Shown here: one piece after another, positions 1 to 9,183 of the stretch
Position numbering within the stretch: the first letter of the stretch is position 1
Layout of the letters: each line of letters starts with the position of its first letter
Assembly: GCF_022376445.1 (NCBI RefSeq)
Contig: NW_025955529.1
Span: 1 to 22,330 of the forward strand
Length of the DNA stretch: 22,330 nucleotides
Direction of reading: 5' to 3'
From: Fomitopsis serialis
Lineage: Eukaryota; Basidiomycota; Agaricomycetes; Polyporales; Fomitopsidaceae
Position numbers and translations under genes: made by a program
Notes under the pieces: generated by a model
The model's database searches: none
What the model saw: the letters and a program-made list of their open reading frames with translations, nothing else
Told to the model about the DNA's origin: nothing

Positions 1-784
1 TCCTGCATTCCAAGTAGCACATGTACCATAGTCTCGAACACCTTCGGGCCGCAGCCCACTTCGTCCTGTTGTCCTCCATGTTGCTTTCCGTCGGACTGAA
101 GCCGCACATAGTGGTTTCTTCTTGATCACCGCCAGCCTCGCGGGTGTATAAATAGCATCTATGCCCCTTCTTTGCCATATCTTCCCGTTCCATAACGAGA
201 ACCAGTGCTTTCACGGACAGATAGCCATGGTACCAGAGCATTCCAGCAATAACCCAGTCCGACCTGGGCGGGCGTCGTCCTATAGCTTAATGACGCTCCC
301 TCGAGATGCAGGACGAGTTCTTTGTCAGATAGTACGCTGCAAATACACGAGTCGTCCCGGTATCGCGCTGCGAGTGATAGCCAGATGTCTCGTTCTTGTC
401 CAGACACTATGAAGAGGTCGCTCAACAGGACCCTTTCGTCCAGCCCTGGCAAATGGACTTAGCCAGTCCGTTAATGCGGGGTTTTCTGCCACTGCGCCCC
501 AACTTTGACCCCCTTCTCAAGACCCACCCTACCTTCGCTCTATGTTCGCAGGCACAGGCTCCATGGTGTCAATTTCACATGGCGGAATCTCGCCTCCAAA
601 TACAGATGCTGGAGTTGCTGAACCTTACACTCACGGTTCACCGAACGAATGAATGGATGTATCCATTGCTATCAGTCAAGTTTGTGAGGTCTACTACCAA
701 ACGAGAGGAGATGAGAGCTTTGAAAAGAATGGCAGCACAAGACACACGGTATATCATATAGGAAGAGAAGACAGAGAAGACGAC
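1..784. other. Stretch without a recognised gene
   Basis: I recognise no protein in any frame here. The open frames of 60-120 codons have no family motifs and look like chance openings. The right end must hold the 3' UTR of the minus-strand gene that stops at 785. The only clear signal is a TATA box at 147-155. A spliced or noncoding transcript starting near 175 is possible but not shown by the sequence alone. Confidence 0.5.
147..155 (+). promoter_or_regulatory. TATA box, canonical TATAAATAG
   Basis: The nonamer TATAAATAG reads on the plus strand and sits in a GC-rich surrounding. The first ATG is at 161, too close to be a normal start for it. The next, at 226, opens a frame that ends at 412 and is not recognisable. 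The downstream transcript is therefore unknown. Confidence 0.45.
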
Positions 785-1902
785 CTAGCCGAATTTCTCT
801 TTCGCCATCTGCATGAACATGTCCATCGTCGCCTTGTCCTTCTGCCTTATCACGTCTGCCCGCTCCCGCGCCGCAGCCATCCGCTCGTCCTTCGGCCCAT
901 GGCGCTTCTCCTCGAATTTCCGCCGCGCTGCGTCCCGCCGGGCGATCCTGGGCGAGTTGGAAAACATGCAGTATGGGTCAGTGGCCCACCTCCACACGGA
1001 CGTAACACAAACACGCACTCGTCCTTGAAGCTACTTCCGCCTCCCATGAGGGTGGATTCGTCGAGCTCCAGGCCCTCGTCCCCGCGTTCCCGGAAGGTGC
1101 GGTCGCTCTCCCTCTGCGCACGTTTCTTTTCCAGCATCCCTTCCCGGCCGACCGGTTTGGGCCCAACTACATCTTCGACTCGTTCCTTTGCCTCCTTCCG
1201 CTCGCGCTTGCGCTGATGACTGCGCTCTGTAGCTTTGTATTCATCAACCGCCTCCCGCGCTAGGGTCATGTCCGCTGCTGTAGGCAACGTGGGGCCATGT
1301 ACGCGACTGCTGCCGCTCGCAGCGGTCGCGCGGTGTGTCGCAGCGCCAACTTCGTCTCTTGCAGCCCGGAGGGCGGCAGTATCAGCACCTGATGTCTTGG
1401 AAGCGAAGGACCAGCGATATGCCGTCTGACTGCTAGCAGAGGATGCGTCTACGCCACTGTAGAGATGTTTGGGTAGCGTCCCTCTGTTCCACGCCTATCC
1501 ACGGACCACCACGCTCTTTAGAGATGGGCCATTACTTGTGTGGTGGCGGTTCTCACCTTCACGAACTTGCGGAAATATCTGCTTCAATACTCAGCGACCA
1601 CCGTGCGATGACAGCAGAACACTCACTTTCGTGCTCTGTCACTCGACAACTCGTCCATATACTGACTTGCGGTGTTCATGATCGTTGTACTCGCACGAAA
1701 CATGACGTACCTTCTTCTTCTCGTCCTTGAGCCATTCCCGAAACTCGTCATTCTTGAGGAAGTAGTCCGACTCTGAGATGGGTGATGCACCGGCTGGAAG
1801 TGTTACCCTGCGCTCTGGAGAGCGCGAGCGCGAACGGTCGCGATCGCTGGGAGGTGTTCGCGAGCGATCCCTGGAGTGCGAGCGCCGCCTGTGAGAAGGC
1901 AT
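785..1902 (-). CDS. RS-rich nuclear protein with SCI1-like motif
   Basis: Spliced model: complement of join(785..947, 1019..1494, 1557..1578, 1627..1661, 1711..1902), 295 aa. All four introns (48-71 nt) have GT-AG ends and phases agree. Residues 1-40 are Arg/Ser/Asp-rich, as in splicing-associated proteins. Next comes a conserved stretch (SESDYFLKNDEFREWLKDEK, then YMDELSSDRARKYFRKFVKAWNRG read across three exons). I associate this with the family of the plant style cell-cycle inhibitor SCI1, a nuclear protein. The C-terminal half is charged and probably coiled, ending in an IARRDAARRKFEEK region. It probably acts in the nucleus, perhaps with the splicing machinery; that role is inferred from composition. 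The start at 1902 is the first Met and opens directly into the RS region. Exons 2 and 3 are only 35 and 22 nt. Confidence 0.82.
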
Positions 1903-2236
1903 GTTTAGAAAACGTAGATGTTCAAGTCAGGTTGAAGGTGCTTCATTAAGTCATTCCAGCCACAGTGACACAGCGTCACTGAAGCTGGGCAGGTGACCTG
2001 AACTGAACTGCCAACCTCAGTCCGTGGAAGCAGCTAATAAGTACATTACTTAGAAAGAGCACTCTTCATGAACACCTTGGTGCCCGTCAGAGAGATAGGC
2101 AATCCTGCGTGGTATTTTTACAATGTTTTCGTGTTACGCTTATCATTGCATAGATGCATACAGAAAACAATGGCAAGACATAACCCCATAATGCGTGCGC
2201 GACGTGAGTATCCCCGAGGGACGATAGTAAAGCGGC
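1903..2236. other. Intergenic: promoter of the SCI1-like gene and 3' UTR of rpl21
   Basis: 334 bp between two genes that both read leftwards. No coding frame is recognisable. It must carry the 5' region of the RS-rich gene and the 3' end of the L21 gene. I see no clear TATA box and no tRNA-like sequence. Confidence 0.6.
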
Positions 2237-2886
2237 TCAGATAGTGGTCTCGTAACGAACAGGGGCCATCGTCTGCGGTGCGTTGCCAGAGGTCGAGACG
2301 GTGTGTGCGGTGCGGGGCTGGGCGGGGATGCGCTTCAAGCTCACTCGCTCTACCATCGGAAAATCGCTAAATGAGTGCTGAATATCGCAAAACGTAGGGG
2401 TGTGACTTACCGCCCTTCTCCCGTGCAGCAACATGTGCGTCGTGGTTGTGCTTCACGCGATCCAGGAACTCCTGCCTGCACTTGGAGTGCCGGATGTGCT
2501 CAACACGGATGTTAACCCGCTTCTCGATGTAGCGGTTGCCGACGACCTTGTTTACAATCACGCCAACAGCGCTGGGGGTGACGTTGTAGATAATCCCTGT
2601 CCGGCTGCACAGGTGTGTGAATACTAGATTTGCACTCGCGGCACACAAGTACGCACCCGTGGTAGTACTTGTGGGGCATGCCCTTTTGCTGTGCGGCGTT
2701 TGCCTTGATGTCGACGATATCACCTACCCGGTAGGTAATGAGGTAGGTCGACAACTTGACGGGGCCATGCTCTGCACGTTCAAAGGCTTAGTTCTTCCCC
2801 CACACTCCCACTGCTCTGTGCGTACCCTTGAAGCCCCGCTTGAACATGTCGCGCGTACGCGCCCGGTAACCGAAGGAGTGCGGCAT
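2237..2886 (-). CDS. rpl21: 60S ribosomal protein L21 (eL21)
   Basis: Spliced model: complement of join(2237..2349, 2411..2604, 2657..2771, 2826..2886), 160 aa, the usual length for eukaryotic L21. The protein starts [20 protein letters not shown]. It carries the family core [20 protein letters not shown] followed by [20 protein letters not shown], and ends APVRYETTI. It is a structural component of the cytosolic large ribosomal subunit. The three introns (54, 52 and 61 nt) have donors GTACGC, GTGCGT and GTAAGT with phases that agree. The start at 2886 is fixed by the invariant MPHS beginning. The gene is head-to-head with the S9 gene, sharing a 275 bp intergenic region. Confidence 0.97.
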
Positions 2887-3161
2887 CTTGAGGACTGTGT
2901 TCAATCAAGGGTCAGTGCTGGCGGAGGGACAGCGAACGGGCAGGGCACTGACATTAGTCGGTCGTCGTTGGCCCAGTGACTTCTACAGTATCGAGGACGG
3001 TGCAGGTCTACGCTCGGCACTCGCCGGGTGGCTGAGTCGGTACTGTGCAGTTGTGGCGGGCGCCAACCTTGCTGTTTACGCCACTTTGGCGCGTACCCGA
3101 AGCACGACCGCACGGCAAGCGCCACGCTCCCTCACCGTCTCCTCCGACCTCCTCAAGAAAA
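2887..3161. promoter_or_regulatory. Shared 275 bp region between divergent rpl21 and rps9
   Basis: The start codons of L21 (minus) and S9 (plus) lie 275 bp apart, so this segment must contain both 5' UTRs and both promoters. The S9 side is pyrimidine-rich just before the start (about 3125-3156), as in many ribosomal protein genes. I see no TATA box. A bidirectional promoter is an inference from layout. Confidence 0.7.
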
Positions 3162-3936
3162 ATGCCCAGGTAATGTCTACGCCCGCCGTGTCTATGCTAC
3201 TCGTGTGTTAATTGTACGTGCGCAGGGCCCCGAGGAACCATAGCAAGACGTGAGCTTTCTTTTCTTCAAGATCCACTATGTGGAGGGATGCACCGTGCTG
3301 ATGAGCCGTGCCCCGTATTCCTGTGATCGCACAGCTACAAGGTCCCCCGTCGTCCGTTCGAGAATGCGCGTCTCGATATGGAGCTGAAGCTCGCCGGCGA
3401 GTACGGCCTGCGCAACAAGCGCGAGATCTGGCGTATCGGTCTCATCCTGTCCAAGATTCGTCGTGCGGCCCGTGAGCTGCTCAAGCTCGACCCGAAGGAT
3501 CCCAAGCGTCTCTTCGAGGGTAACGCCCTTATCCGTCGTCTCGTCCGCATTGGTGTGCTCGACGAGACCCGCATGCGTCTCGATTACGTGTTGTCCCTCA
3601 AGATCGAGGACTTCTTGGAGCGTCGGTTGCAAACCCAGGTCTTCAAGGCTGGTCTTGCGAAGAGTATTCACCACGCTCGTGTCTTGATCAGGCAACGGCA
3701 CATCCGGTGCGTACGCTGCACTCTCTTCATTTGCATTGCTCATGAGTTATTCTCCGAACAGCGTTGGCAAGCAAATTGTCAACGTGCCCTCCTTCGTCGT
3801 CCGTCTCGACTCCCAAAAGCACATCGATTTCGCGCTCACCTCGCCATACGGTGGTGGCCGCCCCGGTCGTGTCAAGCGCAAGCGCGCTGCTGCGGCCGCC
3901 AAGAAGGAGGAGGGCGGCGAGGAGGAGGAGGAGTAA
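3162..3936 (+). CDS. rps9: 40S ribosomal protein S9 (uS4)
   Basis: Spliced model: join(3162..3169, 3226..3249, 3335..3706, 3762..3936), 192 aa. The first exons contribute only 8 and 24 coding bases, giving [20 protein letters not shown], the expected N-terminus. The body shows the uS4 N-terminal region ([20 protein letters not shown]) and then the S4 RNA-binding domain ([40 protein letters not shown]). The tail is basic and then acidic, ending in a Glu run. uS4 is an early 18S rRNA-binding protein of the small subunit and influences decoding accuracy. The start is fixed by the spliced N-terminus; an unspliced reading would miss about the first 11 residues. Confidence 0.97.
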
Positions 3937-4229
3937 CCAACTCACACGTACGATCTCCTCGGGGCGCTATCTCACATGGTTGTATGTCTAAGTGCATGTG
4001 CAATATGTTTATGCCTGCTACGCTCACGTCCCGCTTTGACTTCTGAGAGTGAAGCCACTCTGAGTTGCTCATGTCTAACTGCAACTTTGATTTTCGCGAC
4101 CGAAGACTTTCCTCGGCGTCAATGGGCAGGTCTACGTTGAACATACAGCTTTGTTATCATCAACCCCGAACGTACGTACGGTGCCATCACATGCTTTTCG
4201 GGGTCGCCACGGACTGTTCGACCGTTATC

Positions 4230-4246
4230 TTGGTTCGGCGAACCAA
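4230..4246. repeat. Perfect inverted repeat, 7 bp arms, 3 bp spacer
   Basis: TTGGTTC GGC GAACCAA, about 65 bp upstream of the TATA-like box of the GH20 gene. Position and symmetry would suit a dimeric regulator. A repeat this short can also arise by chance, and no regulator is implied by the sequence. Confidence 0.4.
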
Positions 4247-4309
4247 AACCCACGATCTCCTACTCGGCATATCCGCCGCGTGTTTTGATTGCGTTCCCGG
4301 CACGAGACG

Positions 4310-4316
4310 TTTATAA
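4310..4316 (+). promoter_or_regulatory. TATA-like box of the GH20 gene
   Basis: TTTATAA lies about 110 bp upstream of the start codon at 4426, leaving room for a 5' UTR of about 80 nt. It is the only TATA-like element close to this gene. Confidence 0.45.
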
Positions 4317-4425
4317 CTTGAACGTCCAGCATGATGGTAGCGGGTCCGCGGTGTGTACTCTCCCCTCCTCCAGTGGGCTTGCCCGACGAAGAGGTCCTGG
4401 GAGGCGTCTGTGGATTTCGACAGCT

Positions 4426-6558
4426 ATGGCCTCGTCATTCATAGGTCTGCATGCGTGGCTGGCTTGGTTGGCGTGTGCATTCGTTGCACATGCGGCCGGT
4501 CTGGCTCCTCAGATCCCCTCGGTAGCCAACTTCACTCCGGCACGGGGTGCATTCGAGCTGCTCCCCGATGTGCAGATCATCGTCGACAGCGCGCATGGTC
4601 TGGAAGGCTCGCCGTCCGCGTTCTCATTCGCACAGACTTTCCGAGAAGACCTCATGAGCGCGGCTCACTACGCTTGGATTCCTCTCACGACATTCCTACC
4701 GGTTGGCGCAGGAGTGCCTGGTATTCCCGTCATCCACGTTGTCATCGACCCGACGCTACAGTATACACTGTACAATGGGCAGCCGACCCTCGAGGGGTAC
4801 GACTTTGAGGTAACACCGTACATATATACCATCAAAGCAGCTGCGCCGGTCGGCGCGTGGTGGGGTATGGTCACTCTGTTGCAACAGGTCGCTTCGTCTA
4901 TGGCCATTGGCACGACGAGTATCACTATTCCCGCCGGGACAGGTTCAGACTCACCGGGCTGGGAGGTCAGAGGCTTCATGCTAGATGTCGGAAGGCACTG
5001 GTTTGATACCGAGTTCTTGTGTATGTCTCCTCATGCCATGTCGCTTGCTGCCTTGACACTGATGTAACGCCTGTCAGCGGAACTCTGCATATACGCGTCG
5101 TTCTTCAAGCTCAACGAGTTCCACCTGCATGCGTCTGACAACCTCTGGAATCCGGACTACCTGTACAGCGGGGGAGATACTTGGAAGGAGCTCTACGCAG
5201 CTTTCCGCTTCCAACCGCCTCCTGGATCCCCTGTTGCTGAACTAGTTCCGCGGCTGAATGAGAGCTGGCCACAGAGTGATTTTGTTTCCTTCCAGGAGAC
5301 TTGTGCAAACCACGGAGTGACCCTCATTCCTGAGATAGACACCCCGGGGCACTCTCTGGCTATCACCCAGTGGAAGCCCGAGCTGATGCTCAATGGGCAA
5401 CCTGATCTACTCAACCTCTCCTACCCCGAGACGATCCCTACTGTCAAATCAATCTGGCAACAGTTCCTCCCATGGTTCAGCTCACCGGAGGTGTCCATCG
5501 GTGCAGACGAGTACGACGCTTCGCTTGGGGACGCCTACGTCTCCTTCGTGAACGAGATGTCCACATTCATCCAGGCCTCCGCGGGCAAACGGATCCGCAT
5601 CTGGGGCACGAACGAGCCGAGCAACCAGAGCATCCCCACGGACGTCACCATCCAGCACTGGGACTTCCCCGACGCGGACATCCCCGTGCGGCTCCTCGCG
5701 GCGGGGTACCGCGTCATCAACTCGGAGCAGGCCTTCCTCTACCTCGACGGGAAGTACTCCGACGGGGGTGTCTATCCATACTCGCTCGACCTCGGCTTGA
5801 TGTTCGCGGGCGCGCCCGGCGGTGGCGGGTGGGCGCCGAACGTCTTCAGCGCGGCGGACGCGAGCAACAACACGAGTCCGGACGAGCCGGGGCTGAGGGG
5901 CGCAATCATGGCGCTGTGGAATGACTGGGGGAACAACGCGACGACGATGCTGGAGGACTATTACCAGCTCGCGCAGAGCCTCGCGGTTCTTGGTGAAAAG
6001 ACGTGGGCAGGCTCAGGCGTGCGCGACTCGGAGCTCACGCGAGAGCAGTTCGAAGCCGTATACCCAGTCATGAACGCGGCTGCGCCGGGGCAGAACCTCA
6101 ATCGGGCCGTACAGCCTGAGTATGGCGACGTCGTGTATGCGTATTCGGCGCCGTACAACACGCTCTTCACGCCGTATGCATCCGTGGGGCCGCCGTATAC
6201 ACTGAAGTTCAGCGTCAAGCCTAGCTCCGTTGATCCTGAGACGGGCTTCCTCTTCGCCGGCGAGGACTCCAAGCTCTACGTCGCCAACCTCACCTTCGAA
6301 GCGACGGGCCAGCTCTTCCCGCTCGGATACGTGCTCCCGACGGACACGTACACGTCGGTCGAGATTCACACCACGACGCAGTACACCTACGCTGTCATCA
6401 ACGGAGATGAGAACAGTCCTCGGTACTGGACCACGGACATGGATATTTGGGCGGAATATATGGAGCTTGCGAATATGTCTTTTGCGGCTCCGGCGCAGCA
6501 GATTGGGGGAGAAGGCTTTGCAGGCAGTATCAAGGACGTGCTCCTAACGGTAGGTTAG
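4426..6558 (+). CDS. Secreted GH20 beta-N-acetylhexosaminidase-like glycosidase
   Basis: Spliced model: join(4426..5020, 5078..6558), 691 aa, one 57 nt intron with donor GTATGT. A signal peptide covers about residues 1-24 (MASSFIGLHAWLAWLACAFV...). A GH20 N-terminal domain follows to about residue 170, then the catalytic barrel from WEVRGFMLDVGRHW. The barrel shows NEFHLHASDNLW, IPEIDTPGHS (about 282-291) and SIGADEY with the expected catalytic Asp-Glu pair at about 342-343. Typical chitobiases read GGDE, so the Gly-to-Ala change is notable. The last 150 or so residues look like a lectin-type beta-sandwich, as in larger GH20 enzymes such as lacto-N-biosidases. The family removes terminal N-acetylhexosamine by substrate-assisted catalysis; the natural substrate here could be chitin oligomers or glycans. 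A further in-frame Met at 4285 would bury the signal peptide, so 4426 is preferred. Confidence 0.92.
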
Positions 6559-6942
6559 GAACGCGCCACACCCTGTAATGTTGGGCCAGTAGGTCTGCCG
6601 TTGCACAGCAATCTTGAATGTTGTTCACCCCAGCGGGGTCTGCAAGGTTGTCCCTTGCACTTCTGAATAGCTAATTTTAGTGGGCATGGAACACTGCTTG
6701 CTGTCTTGAGAGGCACAGCAACCCGAGAGAACCTCCCATCTGGGTGAATAAGTCTGCTTGATAGATACGTACGAACAATGAACAGTGGACGGGTGTTAAT
6801 CAAGACCGTTACATATATCGCTTGAGCTGAAGCATGTCCACTCTCTCTGCCGCAAGGTTTGAGACGTTTATGGTTCAGTAGAAAGAGACTATCTTGTGGT
6901 GGTACTCCTGTGGGATCCCTTACAGTCAGTAATTGGACATTC
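6559..6942. other. Intergenic between convergent genes
   Basis: 384 bp holding the 3' ends of the GH20 gene (plus) and the BRCT gene (minus). No coding frame, RNA gene or repeat is recognised. Confidence 0.6.
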
Positions 6943-7677
6943 TCAGCTGTACACCTTGTCACTCACCCCTCCGTCCTCCGGCAGCCAGTCTTCGAACTTT
7001 TGGAGTAGGTCTACCGGATTCTTTCCGCGTTTTTGCTGGAAGACACCCCCACCACAGTCATATCTGCGTGCACCGTGGAAGTGCCAATGGTCAGCGTATC
7101 CGAGCACACCCAAAGAAGTCATGCCTTACGCAGACAATTTCTTCTTTTCCAGACGAATCTCCCCGCCATACAAGAAATTACAGATGCGAGGAAAGTCGGG
7201 CGCGGCAGGGTAACCAACATCGGACTTGCGTTTCTTCGCTGACTTTGAAGGCCCTGCCTCTGCCTCTGCGGGGCGTTTCTCACCTGCCTGCGCAGAAGAT
7301 TGACTTGTTCCCAGGGATTCCCCAAGAGCCATGGTTATGAACTGGATCTCCGTCAGCACTTGCTTGCCCATCCTCTTTGCGTTTTCGAACGTGCTAGGCG
7401 GGCTGCGCGCCCCGACGACGACATAGGATGGTTTCCCGGATGACACTGACACTGTTCTACATAGGACCAGACCTCAAACACCAACAGCAATTTGAGTGAA
7501 TGCAAACACGCACCCGCCGTTGGCACGACATAACTCTTTTGCCTGATCCATAGACATGGTCGCCCATACGCCGCCAAAGTGGAAAGAACGCCCCGAGAGG
7601 TTCTTGCTTGTCGGTGGCCTCCATGCAGGAGGCTCTGGCGAGGAGGACAGTTCGATTACTGAGTCGGCGTCGCCCAT
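6943..7677 (-). CDS. Small nuclear BRCT-domain protein with SIM and NLS
   Basis: Spliced model: complement of join(6943..7063, 7130..7456, 7514..7677), 203 aa. The N-terminus reads MGDADSVIELSSSPEPP. VIEL followed by an acidic/Ser run is a typical SUMO-interaction motif. A single BRCT domain spans about residues 29-100. It shows a FHFGGVW strand, a DQAKELCRANGG helix and turn, PSYVVVGAR, and ENAKRMGKQVLTEIQFI, and most resembles BRCT domains of the RFC1/DNA-ligase type. A bipartite basic signal (KRPAEAEAGPSKSAKKRK, 115-132) implies nuclear import. BRCT domains bind phosphopeptides or DNA ends, so a DNA-repair or chromatin role is inferred. The last exon (donor GTAAGG, acceptor CGCAG) is less certain; without it the protein would end LSA at 7126. 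Confidence 0.72.
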
Positions 7678-8039
7678 GCTGATCTCAGTTGAGAGTGAAT
7701 AGGTTTCCAGCTGCAGTCACACCCAAGTCACACCCGTCGCCAGCCGTCGCCTCGGTCGCGGAGAACGCAGACACGTGATCGTGTCTAGGGCGGCGTTCGC
7801 GGGTCGGTGTTTGCCGGAATTCGCCGGGATGAAGTTCACCACTTGCAGTGTGCTTCCCAATATTGTGCTTAATGATTCAGCGCAGTTTCAGAGTTATGTA
7901 CCCGGAGGCTGAGTGCAGCTCACCTGCAGAGAAGAAAGTAGAGACTGCTTGCCGAATGAGGTCGGAAGGAAGACGCGGCAAGAAGAATGACGTAGGCGGT
8001 TTGATGTGCGGGAAACTCCGCGAGCGCAGCCACCGCGAC
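7678..8039. other. Intergenic upstream of the BRCT gene, left flank of the retrotransposon
   Basis: 362 bp with no recognisable gene. The open frame crossing it into the retrotransposon has no retrotransposon-like residues before 8054. Before the insertion, this segment and the bases after 9193 formed one roughly 500 bp divergent promoter region between the BRCT gene and the first glycosyltransferase gene. Confidence 0.55.
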
Positions 8040-8053
8040 CATCCCCAGATCTC
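8040..8053. repeat. Target-site duplication, left copy
   Basis: CATCCCCAGATCTC occurs here and identically at 9180-9193. The two copies bracket the retrotransposon remnant exactly, as expected for target-primed insertion. The first base or two of the right copy merge with the (ATC)n tail, so the duplication could be 11-14 bp. Confidence 0.8.
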
Positions 8054-8759
8054 AGCAAACCCCGAGCACCGAATCACCGTAGCATGGACGCCAGGACACA
8101 AGGGAATCATAGGAAACGAACGCGCGGACGTACTAGCTAAGGAGGCGACAACGAGAGAAGGACCCGACCAGTTCGCGACACGAGCCAATGCACTACGCAG
8201 AGCAAAGGAACGCGCGATGAACGCGTGGATCGACGAGTGGAAAAAGACGCACCCTACAGGGCACTTCGCGACAGCGAACCGACTACCACCACAAGCTAAA
8301 CCGAGGAAACCATTCCTCACGCTACCGCGAGAGATATTCGGACGCACGCTCCAATGCAGAACAGGTCACAGCTTCATAGGCGAGTACTACAAATCGTTCG
8401 TACCTACCGAACCAGTGGACTGCCCATGCGGCGAACCGTACCAGTCACGCCGACACATCATCCAGGACTGCCCACGCTACGAGAAGTACCGCCACACTTT
8501 ACGCGCGGTGAGCACGACGATCGACCTGCCAACCATCCTCGGCACAGAGGAAGGAATAAACGCCCTCGCGAAGTTCATTGGCAAAAGCAACGCGTTCACG
8601 AAGACGGGAGAGCCGCCGGGGGGATGGATTGCAGAAGAACAGGACCAGGAGGCGAGAGAAGAAGACTCCGAAGACGAAGAAGATGGAGACCCGGGAGGAG
8701 AGGAGGACCAGGGACAGGACGAGGGAGAGGAGGAGAAAGACGAGGACGACGAAGACTAA
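8054..8759 (+). pseudogene. C-terminal fragment of non-LTR retrotransposon ORF2 (RNase H end and zinc finger)
   Basis: Open for 234 codons with no stop. It starts within RNase H just before VAWTPGHKGIIGNERADVLA, the region of the last catalytic Asp (in GNERAD). The earlier catalytic acids are missing. A Cys-His finger follows (CPCG, then HIIQDC: C-x-C-x8-H-x4-C), as found at the C-terminus of many non-LTR polymerases. The tail is very acidic (Glu/Asp/Gly). The frame has no upstream start of its own kind and the enzyme core is gone, so it is a fragment. Its lack of internal stops suggests a fairly recent insertion. Confidence 0.85.
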
Positions 8760-8828
8760 ACGGTATCAGCTGCACGGCGAAGTACCGTCCCCACACCCTA
8801 CCCAACACCACCATCGACACCTCGTGCA

Positions 8829-8859
8829 CTAGGGGGGCAATCCCGGCTTGCGCCCCTAG
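8829..8859 (+). repeat. Stem-loop in the retrotransposon 3' UTR
   Basis: CTAGGGGGGCAA and TTGCGCCCCTAG pair over 11 of 12 positions around a 7-base loop. Some non-LTR elements use a 3' stem-loop as the recognition site for their reverse transcriptase, and this hairpin is a candidate for that role. It sits about 320 bp before the tail, farther than is usual for such a site. Confidence 0.55.
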
Positions 8860-9160
8860 GAGAAGGACGCCGGAGAGCCGAGTATGGACAGTATGCTTCT
8901 CACTTATTTCTTCTTTATTCTCTATTTTTATTATCATGCGAGCTACGTCCCGACCTCAGACCACACCACTAGACACTGCTTCATTCCCCGACTTGACTGC
9001 CTATCCATTACAGTACAGATCATCACGCGTACATACTACTACACTACCCTCGAACGGGGCGCAGGCCTGGGCGGCGCGTTTAAACGCCCGCCCTTGCACA
9101 GGCCGGCGTCCGCCGCGTCTTAGCACGTTGTTTGCTTGCTGCGGTTAATAAATGCTGAAT

Positions 9161-9183
9161 TCATCATCATCATCATCATCATC
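9161..9183 (+). repeat. (ATC)n simple-repeat tail
   Basis: Seven ATC units, preceded by TC, end the retrotransposon and run into the right copy of the target-site duplication. A trinucleotide tail instead of poly(A) is known for some non-LTR elements. Confidence 0.85.

Larger units (their letters stand above)
3937..4425. other. Intergenic: 3' UTR of rps9 and promoter of the GH20 gene
   Basis: 489 bp between two plus-strand genes. No coding frame is recognisable. It contains a TATA-like box at 4310-4316 and a perfect short inverted repeat at 4230-4246, both listed separately. Confidence 0.6.
8054..9180 (+). mobile_element. 5'-truncated non-LTR (LINE-type) retrotransposon
   Basis: About 1,127 bp. 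It begins inside an RNase H domain, includes the complete C-terminal end of the element's polymerase protein (to 8759), a 3' UTR of about 400 bp with a stem-loop at 8829-8859, AATAAA near 9148, and an (ATC)n tail. It is flanked by 14 bp direct repeats. The 5' truncation, simple-sequence tail and target-site duplication are classical marks of target-primed reverse transcription. The reverse transcriptase and endonuclease parts are absent, so the copy cannot move by itself. An RNase H domain suggests an I/Tad-like clade; this is inferred from family knowledge. Confidence 0.85.

Noticed and set aside
3250..3334. Possible snoRNA in rps9 intron 2 (TGATGA present)
   Set aside because: No box D follows at the right distance, and the intron is only 85 nt.
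7848..8053. Open frame continuing upstream of the retrotransposon as part of its protein
   Set aside because: The residues before 8054 show no RNase H features, and the target-site duplication places the element's left end at 8054.
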